From Corynebacterium suranareeae (lineage in GTDB: Bacteria; Actinomycetota; Actinomycetes; Mycobacteriales; Mycobacteriaceae), in assembly GCF_002355155.1 (NCBI RefSeq), contig NZ_AP017369.1, positions 2,790,001-2,854,000 on the forward strand: a stretch of DNA of 64,000 nt. The letters run 5' to 3'. Below, in pieces: positions 1 through 8,901 of this stretch. Under the pieces are notes generated by a model. It was not told the DNA's origin and did not search any database. It was given only the letters and a program-made list of their open reading frames with translations. The translations under genes were made by a program, and so were the position numbers. Positions within the stretch are counted from its first letter, which is position 1. Every line of letters begins with the position of its first letter.

Positions 1-108
1 CGTTGCGGAACTCTCTTAAATCGCTACACCTTATTTTTAACGTGCCACCTGCCGGCCAATTGAATTCTCCGGGACTTGGCACAACCATCTAAAAACTTGG
101 AGATTCAC

Positions 109-2214
109 GTGACTACCCCAGTCAAGGAGCGAACGGCAGGTGGTACCCTGCCCAACCACCGCGTACTCACCTATGCGTTTGGCGATATAGCCAACAACCT
201 CATGTTCAGCATGACCTCGATGTTCATCATGGTGTACATGACAGACATCGTTGGTATTTCAGCGGCAGTAGCCGGCACGATCTACGGTGTAACAAAGATC
301 TGGGCAGGTGCAGCTGACCTAATCGCTGGACAAACAGTGGACCGTTTCCAAACCAAGTGGGGACGCCTGCGACCATGGATCTTGTTCGGTTCCACCCCAC
401 TGGCCATTGTGTTTGTGCTGCTGTTTAGTACTCCGGCAGGTTTAAGCGGTGCCGCTGCCATCGCCTGGATTTTCCTGCTTGATGCCCTATTCCAGCTGGC
501 ATATTCCTTTGTCAACATTCCATACGGTTCTTTGTCAGCATCTATGACCCAAGATCCTGTGGATCGTTCAAAGCTGTCTGGCGCACGTTCCATCACTTCA
601 TCACTGGCTAGCGTGTTGCTGTCTGCCGTCGTGGCACCACAGTTCGCAGATACTGCTGCAGATAATATGCGGTTGAAATTCACCATCACTTGTTTGGTGC
701 TCGGTGTCATTGCAGTGTGTTTGTACCTGATTTGTTTTGCCAACTCCCGTGAGGTTGTTCCTCGCCCCGAAGGCAAGATTTCCTTCAAATCCACCTTCAA
801 GATGATTGGCCAAAACCGCCCACTGATCATCTTGTGTGCCAGCACGTTCTTCCTGCTCAGCGCGATGTTTACCAACAACGCTGTGGCGATGTACTACACC
901 CGCGATGTTCTGGGCAATGCTTCATGGTTTACCTGGTTGATGGGTGCACAAACTGTCGGCTCAATTTTGGTGGCGACACTTATTCCTTCCATCACGGTGC
1001 GCATTGGCAAGCGCAATGGCTTTATGATGGCTGCTTGTTTTGTCATCGTCGGTTACCTGTTGATGTTCATTATCCCTTCAGGCCAGCTCCTTCCAGCAGT
1101 GGTGACCTGGTTCTTGCTGGGTATCGGTATCGGTTGCACCAACGCACTGATCTTCTCCATGGAAGCCGACACCGTGGATTACGGTGAATGGAATTCAAGC
1201 ATCCGTGCAGAGGGTGGCACATACTCCGTGGTGTCCTTCATCCGTAAGTGTGGCCAAGGTATTGGTGGTTGGATCGGCGGTGCTGTGATCGCAGCGTTCG
1301 GTTACACCTCCATGGCTGGTGGCGCGCAAAGTGTTGAAGCAGTGCAAGGTATCCGTATCGCAACCGGTGCAATCCCTGCAGGTTTTGCCATCGTCGCGTT
1401 GATCATCATCATTGCTTACCGGCTTGATGCTGGCAGGCACGCCGAAATCATCGACGACCTCAACGAACGCCGTATGCAAAATGCCGTTGCTGGCCGCCAC
1501 GGAGTAACCTCCGATCAGGTTCAAATCGCCGAAATTGGCGATGGCCGCAACACCATAATCCGCCCCATTCATGAGGATCACCCACCAATCATCACTGTGT
1601 TTGGACAGCGTGGTTCAGGTGCATCAGATATCGCACCAATGATTGCCAAGCGACTGGGCGTTACGTATATCAATCAAGTATTTAGCTCAGACACTCTCGC
1701 GCAGGTAGATAAGAAGGCGCTGATCTCTGACAGCAGTTTCAACCGTTGGCTACGCACGGTCTCCTACGGTTCTACCCAAGATGCAGATATGGCTGCAGCG
1801 TCCAACCTGGCGGCGAACTCCGCGCTGGCAAGAAAGAACACCGCAGAAGTACTTGAAGCTGTCGCTGATGGTGGCGTGATGCTGGGCCGAAATGGCGCCC
1901 TAGTCTTAGGGCCGGTCGTTGGAACCCTGCACGTTAAATTCATTGCGCCTTTGAACAAGCGCATTGAACGCGTCATGTACAAAACTGGGCTCTCTGAATC
2001 CGCTGCCGCTGAGCAGTGCGCGTTGGAAGACCGACTGCGTCAAGAGATGTCCTACGCGCTGTATCAGTGGAATCCTAGCCGTGATGAGGACTATGACCTC
2101 GTGATCAATACCGGGTCAATGACCTACGAGCAGATCGTTGATTTAGTCGCTGAGACCTACGCCCGGAAGTATCCGCTCCAGGCCAGAATCATTCCAAACG
2201 ACAAGAATGTTTAA
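109..2214 (+). CDS. GPH-type sugar permease fused to a cytidylate-kinase-like domain
   Basis: This looks like a two-part protein. Residues about 1-450 form about 12 hydrophobic segments of the glycoside-pentoside-hexuronide/cation symporter family (MelB/UidB-like), including the early motif in DRFQTKWGRLRPWI. A short linker is followed at about residues 495-690 by a cytidylate-kinase-like domain with a P-loop-like GQRGSGAS and an acidic, arginine-rich C-terminal half. I chose the GTG at 109 because TTGGAG lies 6 bases upstream. A TTG at 76 in the same frame would add 11 residues but has no ribosome binding site. The substrate is unknown; gluconate kinase downstream makes a sugar acid or glycoside plausible. 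GPH permeases are normally about 450-500 residues, so the extra domain of about 200 residues is the odd part. It could phosphorylate a nucleotide or act as a regulatory tail. The permease family is confident; the role of the second domain is inference. Confidence 0.85.
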   Translation: MTTPVKERTAGGTLPNHRVLTYAFGDIANNLMFSMTSMFIMVYMTDIVGISAAVAGTIYGVTKIWAGAADLIAGQTVDRFQTKWGRLRPWILFGSTPLAIVFVLLFSTPAGLSGAAAIAWIFLLDALFQLAYSFVNIPYGSLSASMTQDPVDRSKLSGARSITSSLASVLLSAVVAPQFADTAADNMRLKFTITCLVLGVIAVCLYLICFANSREVVPRPEGKISFKSTFKMIGQNRPLIILCASTFFLLSAMFTNNAVAMYYTRDVLGNASWFTWLMGAQTVGSILVATLIPSITVRIGKRNGFMMAACFVIVGYLLMFIIPSGQLLPAVVTWFLLGIGIGCTNALIFSMEADTVDYGEWNSSIRAEGGTYSVVSFIRKCGQGIGGWIGGAVIAAFGYTSMAGGAQSVEAVQGIRIATGAIPAGFAIVALIIIIAYRLDAGRHAEIIDDLNERRMQNAVAGRHGVTSDQVQIAEIGDGRNTIIRPIHEDHPPIITVFGQRGSGASDIAPMIAKRLGVTYINQVFSSDTLAQVDKKALISDSSFNRWLRTVSYGSTQDADMAAASNLAANSALARKNTAEVLEAVADGGVMLGRNGALVLGPVVGTLHVKFIAPLNKRIERVMYKTGLSESAAAEQCALEDRLRQEMSYALYQWNPSRDEDYDLVINTGSMTYEQIVDLVAETYARKYPLQARIIPNDKNV

Positions 2215-2221
2215 TCCCTAA

Positions 2222-2257
2222 AGTCCCCGTGATGTGATCATTTACACCACGGGGACT
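2222..2257 (+). terminator. Hairpin after the permease-kinase fusion gene
   Basis: A 10-bp perfect stem (AGTCCCCGTG / CACGGGGACT) with a 16-base loop starts 8 bases after the stop codon. No strong T-run follows, so termination may be partial. Confidence 0.55.
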
Positions 2258-2292
2258 GTGCTTTAGATCTTACAAAATCACCCACAAAAGGT

Positions 2293-2307
2293 TATGATAG
2301 TACCAAT
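2293..2307 (+). promoter_or_regulatory. GntR1/GntR2 operator of gntK
   Basis: The sequence TATGATAGTACCAAT is identical to the published consensus for the C. glutamicum gluconate regulators GntR1 and GntR2 as I remember it. It lies 60 bases upstream of the gntK start. A GntR1-type gene is present in this window at 53608-54360. Confidence 0.85.
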
Positions 2308-2367
2308 AAGTTTTGTGGTGATTTCCTGCACCGTGCAGTCGAGATACCACCAGAGAAAGGATCAGAC

Positions 2368-2871
2368 ATGTCAGCAGCCGAAGGCCTGCACATTGTCGTC
2401 ATGGGCGTTTCCGGTTGCGGCAAATCCTCAGTAGGCGAAGCCCTTGCCGCAGAGCTTGGAATCGAATACAAAGACGGCGACGAGCTTCACCCCCAGGAAA
2501 ACATCGACAAAATGGCCTCCGGCCAAGCGCTTGACGACGACGACCGCGCATGGTGGCTAGTCCAGGTTGGCAAGTGGCTCCGCGACCGACCCAATGGCGT
2601 CATTGCGTGTTCCGCACTCAAGCGCTCCTACCGCGACCTACTGCGCACCAAGTGCCCAGGCACCATTTTTGTCCATCTCCACGGCGACTACGATCTCCTT
2701 CTTTCCCGAATGAAGGCGCGCGAAGATCACTTCATGCCATCCACCTTGCTGGATTCCCAATTTGCCACTCTCGAACCATTGGAAAGCGATGAAGATGGCA
2801 AAGTCTTCGACGTTGTCCACAGCATCGAAGAGCTAGCTGCAGCATCAGCTGAATGGATCCGCAACAAGTAA
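2368..2871 (+). CDS. gntK: Gluconate kinase
   Basis: Phosphorylates D-gluconate with ATP to 6-phosphogluconate, feeding the pentose phosphate pathway in the cytoplasm. The 167-residue length is typical of the family. A Walker A motif GVSGCGKS is at residues 13-20, followed by the conserved KDGDELHP and ACSALKRSYRD segments of gluconokinases. The ATG is preceded by GAAAGGA at good spacing. The gene stands alone, with a GntR-type operator upstream and a strong terminator downstream. It is therefore expected to be repressed by GntR1/GntR2 and released by gluconate, as known for this gene in C. glutamicum. Identification is confident. Confidence 0.95.
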   Translation: MSAAEGLHIVVMGVSGCGKSSVGEALAAELGIEYKDGDELHPQENIDKMASGQALDDDDRAWWLVQVGKWLRDRPNGVIACSALKRSYRDLLRTKCPGTIFVHLHGDYDLLLSRMKAREDHFMPSTLLDSQFATLEPLESDEDGKVFDVVHSIEELAAASAEWIRNK

Positions 2872-2882
2872 AACCCTAAAGC

Positions 2883-2935
2883 CCATATTAGAACAGGGAT
2901 TTGCGTCCAATTCAGTGTTCTAATATGGTTTTTCT
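2883..2935 (+). terminator. Terminator of gntK
   Basis: A 13-bp perfect stem (CCATATTAGAACA and its complement, positions 2883-2895 and 2916-2928) is followed by TTTTTC. This is a canonical intrinsic terminator. Confidence 0.85.
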
Positions 2936-3034
2936 TCAAATCTAACAATCGAATAACTGTTCGAACAAAAAGGTTGTAGGTGTCCACCCCATAAGGCACC
3001 ATGGCAGTAGAACACATGACATCCAGGGGGAATC

Positions 3035-4195
3035 ATGATCCAAGAAATCTACTTCAGCCACAACAACCCACACGACCCATACGCCCACTACACCACCGAC
3101 ATCAACCGCGACACCCACCAACTCTGGGTCACACTCACCACCGACTCAGACAACATGGACGCAGACTCCTTTATCACCGAAGTCATCCGCATCACCGGCT
3201 TCTCCCGCCACGAAGTCAACAACGGCCTTAACGCTATGGCCGCCATGACCAACCTCCCACACTTGCGTGCTATCCAAGAACGCTACTTCTTCCTCAGCAT
3301 CCGCTACCTTTCCTCCATCATGGTCGCCGTCGCCAAAGCAGACCCTACCCTATGGGAAGAACTCGACCTACGCATCACCGACGCTTTAACCCCAGTCACC
3401 AACGGCGAAGTCATGATCCAATCCTCCACACTGGCAAAACGTATTGCCACCTGGATCAAAGAACTCGACCCAGACCACGCCAACACCACCCCACAGACTG
3501 AGGACTACGTCAAAGTCACCACCACCGATGACGCCACCTATGTCCGCATCAAAATCAGCGGCCATGACCGCCACCTACTCAATGACTTACTGAACAAGCT
3601 TGCCGAGCAAGACGTGGATCTGCCTGAAGCATTCATGGCGTTTATCACCAGCCAAACGGACGTGAAGATCACCAAGTATCTCTATAGCCCTCATCATCAT
3701 CCTGAGCAGCTGTGGTCCCCAGATGACGGTGATATTGATCCTGAGGCCTATGCTCATGCGACCTTGGTGTGCACTAAGGATCTGGATGAGGTGGCAGAGC
3801 GCACGGAGAAGTCCTACACCCCGAGTGAGAAGATGAAAGCCCTAATCAGGGCGAGGGATGGGCATTGCCGCTTCCCAGGGTGCTGTGTACCAGCCAGTAA
3901 GTGCCAAGTCGACCACATCATCCCGTGGGATCAAGGTGGCCCCACAGCAGAGTGGAACCTGCAGTTGTTGTGCCAGCGGCATCACAATATGAAAACCGAT
4001 CACCGCTATGAAGCTGAGGCTAATGGGATGGCCGAGATTAAGTGGATCGGGCCGATGGATGTCCCAGCGATCACCAGACCTGCGGGACCTTTGGTGAAAG
4101 AGATGCCGAGAGGGATCTGGGGCCAGTTGCTGCGTGATCGTATGCAGGCAAGGTTTGAACGCCTCCGCGACCACGCACTCAACAAAGAAGACTAG
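3035..4195 (+). CDS. DUF222 / HNH endonuclease domain protein
   Basis: A 386-residue member of the actinobacterial DUF222-HNH (13E12-like) family. The N-terminal two thirds is the helical DUF222 region. Residues about 270-325 form the HNH nuclease domain, with RARDGHCRFPGC (two cysteines), the catalytic-type VDHI, and LLCQRHHNMKTDH. AGGGGG stands 5 bases before the ATG. Proteins of this family occur in many copies in actinobacteria and are often linked to mobile DNA; their biological role is not established. The coding strand is strikingly C-rich and G-poor up to about position 3600 and then becomes G-rich, as if two halves of different origin were joined. It sits alone between gntK and pncA. 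Confidence 0.85.
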   Translation: MIQEIYFSHNNPHDPYAHYTTDINRDTHQLWVTLTTDSDNMDADSFITEVIRITGFSRHEVNNGLNAMAAMTNLPHLRAIQERYFFLSIRYLSSIMVAVAKADPTLWEELDLRITDALTPVTNGEVMIQSSTLAKRIATWIKELDPDHANTTPQTEDYVKVTTTDDATYVRIKISGHDRHLLNDLLNKLAEQDVDLPEAFMAFITSQTDVKITKYLYSPHHHPEQLWSPDDGDIDPEAYAHATLVCTKDLDEVAERTEKSYTPSEKMKALIRARDGHCRFPGCCVPASKCQVDHIIPWDQGGPTAEWNLQLLCQRHHNMKTDHRYEAEANGMAEIKWIGPMDVPAITRPAGPLVKEMPRGIWGQLLRDRMQARFERLRDHALNKED

Positions 4196-4263
4196 AGGCC
4201 CGGGATTGTCCAAAGCTAGACTTTAGGGAGCAACATGCACTCATTCCACGAAAGGGTCCCAAC

Positions 4264-4824
4264 ATGGCACGCGCTCTGATTCTGGTTGATGTTCAAAAAG
4301 ATTTCTGCCCTGGTGGCAGCCTAGCCACAGAACGAGGCGATGAAGTAGCCGGAAAAATCGGTGCGTACCAGCTCTCTCACGGGGCTGAATACGATGTCGT
4401 CGTGGTTACCCAAGATTGGCACATCGACCCAGGTGAGCACTTCTCTGAAACCCCGGACTTTAAAAACTCCTGGCCGATTCACTGCGTTGCAGATTCCGCT
4501 GGCGCAGCGATGCATGAGCGCATCCACACTGACAGCATCGATGAATACTTCCGCAAAGGCCACTACACCGCTGCCTATTCCGGATTTGAAGGCACTGCGG
4601 CGGGAGAAGAACTACTTCTAGGTCCGTGGTTGAAAAACAAAGATGTGACAGACCTAGATATCGTAGGTATTGCAACGGATCATTGCGTACGCGCCACTGC
4701 CCTGGATGCTTTGAAAGAAGGTTTCAAGGTACGCATTCTTACATCGATGTGCTCGGCAGTGGACTTTAATGCCGGGGACCGCGCGTTAGAAGAACTACAT
4801 GAGGCTGGGGCGGTCCTGGTTTAA
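4264..4824 (+). CDS. pncA: Nicotinamidase / pyrazinamidase
   Basis: Deamidates nicotinamide to nicotinate, the first step of NAD salvage in the cytoplasm. The catalytic triad of the family is visible: Asp9 in LVDVQKDF, Lys98 in FRKGHYTA, and Cys141 in IATDHCVRAT. The metal-binding segment DWHIDPGEHFS follows. Its 186 residues match the family. AAAGGG precedes the ATG. The gene runs convergently into the DUF3618 gene with only 1 base between the stops. The next two salvage steps represented in this window are pncB (about 40-41 kb) and nadE (about 61 kb), so the pathway is spread rather than in one operon. Confidence 0.95.
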   Translation: MARALILVDVQKDFCPGGSLATERGDEVAGKIGAYQLSHGAEYDVVVVTQDWHIDPGEHFSETPDFKNSWPIHCVADSAGAAMHERIHTDSIDEYFRKGHYTAAYSGFEGTAAGEELLLGPWLKNKDVTDLDIVGIATDHCVRATALDALKEGFKVRILTSMCSAVDFNAGDRALEELHEAGAVLV

Positions 4825-4825
4825 C

Positions 4826-5101
4826 CTAGCGCTCGGAAAGCAGGCGCTGGATTTCCTTCAGATCGTTGGCCTTTTTGCGGCCGCGCACAATGCTGAAAAC
4901 AACTGCGCCGACAACTACTGCAGCTACTCCCAGAAGTACCTTTTGGACATTAGGTTCCTGAAGCTTTTCGGTTGCCTGGTTCTTAGCATCATCGACCAAG
5001 TTGGCTGGCTTGCTGCGGTCCGCTAGCTCGTCGAGGGTGGAAGCCAACTGACGGCGGGTGCGCTCAATATCGCGCTGGATGTCTTCAATGTTGCGTGCCA
5101 C
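4826..5101 (-). CDS. DUF3618 family membrane-anchored protein
   Basis: A small protein of 91 residues: a charged helical N-terminus (NIEDIQRDIERTRRQLASTL, the DUF3618 signature), then one transmembrane helix (about residues 60-78, VLLGVAAVVVGAVVFSIV), then a basic cytoplasmic-type tail. I place the start at the GTG at 5101 because AGGAG lies 7 bases upstream. An ATG at 5134 would add 11 residues without a ribosome binding site. The family is common in actinobacteria and has no known function. It converges on pncA. Confidence 0.8.
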   Translation of the reverse strand: MARNIEDIQRDIERTRRQLASTLDELADRSKPANLVDDAKNQATEKLQEPNVQKVLLGVAAVVVGAVVFSIVRGRKKANDLKEIQRLLSER

Positions 5102-5271
5102 TGGGCTACTCCTGATTGGTGTATCTGTGATCATCTAAAAATTAACGCGTCATGAAAACCCGTTACTGGGAGTCCATATTACTGAACACTTGCCCGCAAG
5201 GTGCACCAGTCCCCAAAATCACCCTATATGCAAGGTATCTACATCCTAAGCCACCGGCTATTGTTGAATAC

Positions 5272-5748
5272 ATGACTGAAGCGAAACGCCTTGACGTTGG
5301 AGATACCCCACCCGCATTTTCCCTACCGAATGATTCGGGTTCGACCACCTCACTTAGTGATTTCGCCGGAAAACAAGTTCTGGTGTACTTCTACCCCAAA
5401 GCCAACACGCCAGGTTGCACCAAGGAAGCATGCGATTTCCGTGATTCTTTGAGCAGCCTTAATGATTTAGACATCGCAGTTGTTGGCATTTCGCCGGATC
5501 CGGTGGACAAGCTCGTGAAGTTCCGTGAGGACCATGACTTAAACTTCCCTCTTCTATCCGATGAGGACAAGTCTGTGATGACTGCGTGGGGTGCGTTTGG
5601 TGAGAAAAAGAATTACGGCAAAATTGTTCAGGGTGTAATTCGTTCCACATTCCTCATCAATGCTGATGGCACCGTTGGTTTAGCCAAGTACAATGTTCGT
5701 GCAACTGGACACGTTGAGCGCATCGTCCGAGAGATCACTGCAGCATAA
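5272..5748 (+). CDS. bcp: Thioredoxin-dependent peroxiredoxin (Bcp/PrxQ type)
   Basis: Reduces hydrogen peroxide and organic hydroperoxides using thioredoxin. The PrxQ-type motif PGCTKEACDF supplies the peroxidatic Cys49 and the resolving Cys54, five residues apart, as in the Bcp subfamily. The open frame extends upstream to 5152, but the ATG at 5272 gives 158 residues, the usual length, and begins with the conserved GDTPPAFSLPND. No clear ribosome binding site precedes it. TATTGT ends 6 bases before the ATG, so a leaderless transcript is possible. fasR follows after 7 bases and is probably co-transcribed. Confidence 0.9.
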   Translation: MTEAKRLDVGDTPPAFSLPNDSGSTTSLSDFAGKQVLVYFYPKANTPGCTKEACDFRDSLSSLNDLDIAVVGISPDPVDKLVKFREDHDLNFPLLSDEDKSVMTAWGAFGEKKNYGKIVQGVIRSTFLINADGTVGLAKYNVRATGHVERIVREITAA

Positions 5749-5755
5749 GAATTTT

Positions 5756-6421
5756 ATGACATCCGAAAAGGACTCCGAGCACATGGAAGTAGCGGGCACT
5801 GAAATTTTAATGCCCCGCCGCCGTCCTGCACAGCAGCGCAGTCGTGAAAGATTCAATCGAATCCTCACCGCTGCGCGTTCAGTGCTGGTCGATTTAGGCT
5901 TTGAGTCCTTTACTTTCGATGAAGTCGCTAAGCGTGCTGAGGTTCCGATCGGCACGCTGTATCAGTTTTTTGCCAATAAGTATGTGCTTATCTGCGAGCT
6001 TGACCGCGTGGATAATGCGGAAGCTGTCGCAGAGTTAAAGAAATTTTCCGATCAAGTTCCTGCGTTGCAGTGGCCAGATATCCTCGATGAGTTCATTGAG
6101 CACTTGGCAAGATTATGGCGCGATGATCCATCTCGGCGGGCCGTGTGGCATGCCATCCAGTCGACTCCCGCCACGCGCGCAACAGCTGCCGCCACGGAAA
6201 AGGAGATGCTGGAAATAATCGCGGAAGTGATGCGCCCGCTTGCTCGTGGAGCAGGTTATGAGGAGCGCATGTCACTTGCTGGACTGCTGGTTCATACCGT
6301 GAGTTCCCTGCTCAACTATGCCGTGCGTGATGTAAACACCTCCGAAGAAGCGTTTGAAAGCATCGTTGAAGAAATCAAAAGAATGCTGATTTCTTATCTC
6401 TTCTCTGTGGCTACTGGCTAG
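5756..6421 (+). CDS. fasR: TetR-type regulator of fatty acid synthesis
   Basis: A TetR family repressor of about 221 residues. The N-terminal helix-turn-helix reads FTFDEVAKRAEVPIGTLYQF, followed by a ligand-binding helical domain. In C. glutamicum the TetR gene at this position, next to acpS and fasA, is FasR, which represses fasA, fasB and acetyl-CoA carboxylase genes. The assignment rests on this context and the TetR fold. The ATG at 5756 lies 7 bases after bcp without a clear ribosome binding site. An in-frame ATG at 5783 has AAAGGA 10 bases upstream and may be the real start (212 residues). The 3' end overlaps the convergent acpS by 11 bases. Confidence 0.88.
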   Translation: MTSEKDSEHMEVAGTEILMPRRRPAQQRSRERFNRILTAARSVLVDLGFESFTFDEVAKRAEVPIGTLYQFFANKYVLICELDRVDNAEAVAELKKFSDQVPALQWPDILDEFIEHLARLWRDDPSRRAVWHAIQSTPATRATAAATEKEMLEIIAEVMRPLARGAGYEERMSLAGLLVHTVSSLLNYAVRDVNTSEEAFESIVEEIKRMLISYLFSVATG

Positions 6422-6818
6422 TCAACACGCACGTCGCCACGGCATAGTCGCCGTCGTGGCTGATGCTCAAACTGGTGGAAAATTCCCCAATGGATTCCCG
6501 CACAACCTGCGCGAGGCCGGGGGCTAATTCTATGGCGACCCGCCCCCACGCGTCGGCGCGCACTTCGATGTCGCGCCACACCACGGCTTCTTCCGCGATC
6601 ACGGGCGGCTGCCCATAAATGGCCTGTGACCAGGCCTTAATAAAAGATTCTTTTGCCGCCCAGCGCCCTGCCAAATGCTCGGCGTAGCGGCTTCCCTCGC
6701 GTTCATTTGCTTTTCGACGCTCCCCTGCGGAAAACACCTCCACGAAAGAACTTCCCGGCTGTGCAAGCTGCTCTGCGAACGCCGAAATGTGAACGAGGTC
6801 TGTTCCGATGCTGATCAT
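6411..6818 (-). CDS. acpS: Holo-[acyl-carrier-protein] synthase
   Basis: Transfers 4'-phosphopantetheine from CoA to the ACP domain of fatty acid synthase. The 135-residue protein has the two signature segments of the AcpS family: the N-terminal GTDLVHI with a Mg-binding Asp7, and RWAAKESFIKAW with its Glu and Lys. Corynebacterial FAS-I lacks the fused transferase seen at the C-terminus of fungal FAS, so a separate enzyme like this is needed to activate FasA. It lies 10 bases downstream of the exporter gene and is probably in the same transcript. Its 3' end overlaps fasR. Confidence 0.92.
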   Translation of the reverse strand: MISIGTDLVHISAFAEQLAQPGSSFVEVFSAGERRKANEREGSRYAEHLAGRWAAKESFIKAWSQAIYGQPPVIAEEAVVWRDIEVRADAWGRVAIELAPGLAQVVRESIGEFSTSLSISHDGDYAVATCVLTSQ

Positions 6819-6828
6819 GCGATCAAGC

Positions 6829-8265
6829 TTAGCGGGCTGGCCTTTTAATGAAGAAGCTCACAATCAGTGCAAAAACCGCGAGGCACGCTGAGGCAAAGAA
6901 TGCTGAATTGGCGCCGTTGGCGAGGGCGGTTTGTTGGGTGGCGCCGTCGATAAGCATGTTTTTGCTGACGGTGGAATAAACCGCAATCATAACCGCGGTG
7001 CCTGCAGCGCCGGCGAGCTGTTGGAGGGTGTTGAGGATCGCGGAGCCGTGGCCGTAGAGGTTGTCGGGGACGGAGGCGAGCGCGACTGTCATCAGTGGAG
7101 TGAACAGCAGCGCAAGGCCGATGGAGAACACGATGTGTACGCCGATGATGAACCACACGTTGGCGAACTCATCGACGGTGGACAGTGCAAACAGGGAGAT
7201 CACAACGAGTGACATACCGCCGATCACGAGTCCGCGCGGTCCGTGGCGATCATAAATCCGACCCACAAATGGCGACAGCACACCTTCCAAAAGTCCACCC
7301 GGCAACAGCACTAGACCTGCCACCAAAGCGGTGACCATCAACGATCCCTGCAGGTAGAGCGGCAGCGTATTCATCACACCGAGCAGTGCGCCGAACAGTG
7401 TCAAAAGCACGATCAGCGGGACGGTGTACTCGCGGATTGCCAAAGGCCGCAGATCCAACAGCGCCTTATCCTCCAAGGAATTCTGACGCCACACAAACGC
7501 AACCAGCGCGATGATGCCGACAGCCAACACGATCAACGCATTTTTGCCGCCTTCCAAAATGTCGCCAATGGAACTTAAACCATAGACAAGGCCACCGAAC
7601 GCCACAGCGGAAATCAGGAAGGAAATAACATCCAAAGGAGTCTTTTTAGGCTCGTTAATGTTGGTCAAACGCAGCGCACCGATCAGAGCTGCCACAAACA
7701 CCAACGGAACCATCACCCAGAAAATAGCGTGCCACGAGGAAAAATTAAGCACCAAACCAGCAACACTTGGCCCAAGCGCAGGACCAACAGCCATAACCAC
7801 TGCAATCAAACCCATGACAGCACCGCGACGCTCTGGAGGTACCACGGTCATCGCAACCGTCATCAGCAGCGGCATGATCACAGCAGTACCAATCGCCTGA
7901 GCAACGCGGGCTGCCAACATAATCGCAAAAGTAGGTGCCAACGCAGCGGTCACTGTACCGATCAGGAAGATCACCGTGGCGAAAATAAACACACTACGAG
8001 TAGTAAAGCGTTCCAACATCCAACCAGTAGCTGGAAGTACCACTGCCATGGTCAGCATAAAACCGGTAAGCAGCCACTGCGCAGTATTAGCCTCAATATC
8101 AAAATCTGCCATGATCGACGGCAACGCGACTGCCAGTGTGGTTTCATTCAACATCATGACAAAAGCTGTAAAAACTAATACAGCCAAAATGATGACAACA
8201 TTTCTCGGGATCCCAACCGATTCTGGGGTGGGATTACTGGAGGTGGGGTTGCTGGAGGAAGACAA
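6829..8265 (-). CDS. MFS drug:H+ antiporter, DHA2 (14-helix) type
   Basis: A 478-residue membrane protein with about 14 hydrophobic segments. Conserved features are LNETTLAVALPSIMADFDI in the first helix region, QWLLTGFMLTMAVVLPATGW, and the motif-C-type run AVGPALGPSVAG. This pattern is that of the LmrB/EmrB group of multidrug exporters. The N-terminus SSSSNPTSSNPTPES is low-complexity and cytoplasmic. It is the first gene of a likely two-gene unit with acpS. The substrate cannot be told from sequence; export of a lipid or a lipid-active compound is a guess from the neighbours. Confidence 0.85.
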   Translation of the reverse strand: MSSSSNPTSSNPTPESVGIPRNVVIILAVLVFTAFVMMLNETTLAVALPSIMADFDIEANTAQWLLTGFMLTMAVVLPATGWMLERFTTRSVFIFATVIFLIGTVTAALAPTFAIMLAARVAQAIGTAVIMPLLMTVAMTVVPPERRGAVMGLIAVVMAVGPALGPSVAGLVLNFSSWHAIFWVMVPLVFVAALIGALRLTNINEPKKTPLDVISFLISAVAFGGLVYGLSSIGDILEGGKNALIVLAVGIIALVAFVWRQNSLEDKALLDLRPLAIREYTVPLIVLLTLFGALLGVMNTLPLYLQGSLMVTALVAGLVLLPGGLLEGVLSPFVGRIYDRHGPRGLVIGGMSLVVISLFALSTVDEFANVWFIIGVHIVFSIGLALLFTPLMTVALASVPDNLYGHGSAILNTLQQLAGAAGTAVMIAVYSTVSKNMLIDGATQQTALANGANSAFFASACLAVFALIVSFFIKRPAR

Positions 8266-8901
8266 GGCTCCAGCTCCTTTCTCGAATTAAAGGGCGCTAT
8301 CGCGAGGTAAATGCATACCGCCCCGGTTCCTGCGACGTGCAGAAAACGGGGGCGGATAGTTGCTTAGCAAACTCTAGCAACAATTAGCGTATGCGCATGT
8401 TCTTGTGTGTGATTTCACTGGTAGGAGCGTTTGTGAGGTTTTGTGGGGTTAGGAAACCTTAGCGTGATCCAAGAATATGGATCTATTGCATTAATGAAGC
8501 TTTGAAACTCGAAGATTCAAATACGGAAAGAATAATTATCAAGCAGCGGGATGAACGGCCAGGACCTCTCCCCGGCCGGTTTAGCAAGGCACAATACCAA
8601 AAGAGAACAAAACGAGAATGCTGCAGAAGTGGCCACTTCAGATCATCATTCCTACCCCCAAATGAGATCAATGAGCTCAGTAAGACCGGTTGCAATTGTC
8701 ACTACAATTCCGAGTCCAAAAGCCCTTGATCCTACCGAGTTATTGTTATGAATAGTTGGATCGAATCCTACATTCAAGGAACTATAAATATCACCAGTAA
8801 TACTAATTATCCTAAAGAACTCACTTGACTTGTCACTTTTGTTAAGTGCCAGCACGCTAACCACAACAAAGTAACTTAATGAAACAACTGAATCTAAACT
8901 A
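8266..8901. other. A+T-rich intergenic stretch at the edge of an accessory island
   Basis: 636 bases between the exporter gene and the transposase remnant. It must hold the promoter for the exporter/acpS unit near 8266-8400. Beyond about 8460 base composition becomes A+T-rich. The only open frame I would keep in mind is a minus-strand GTG-started 70-codon frame (8652-8864) with a hydrophobic C-terminus; it has no ribosome binding site. I see no RNA gene or clear repeat here. Confidence 0.5.

Noticed and set aside
8652..8864. 70-codon minus-strand frame with hydrophobic end (porin-like small protein?)
   Set aside because: GTG start without ribosome binding site, no known similarity, and located in IS-damaged DNA.
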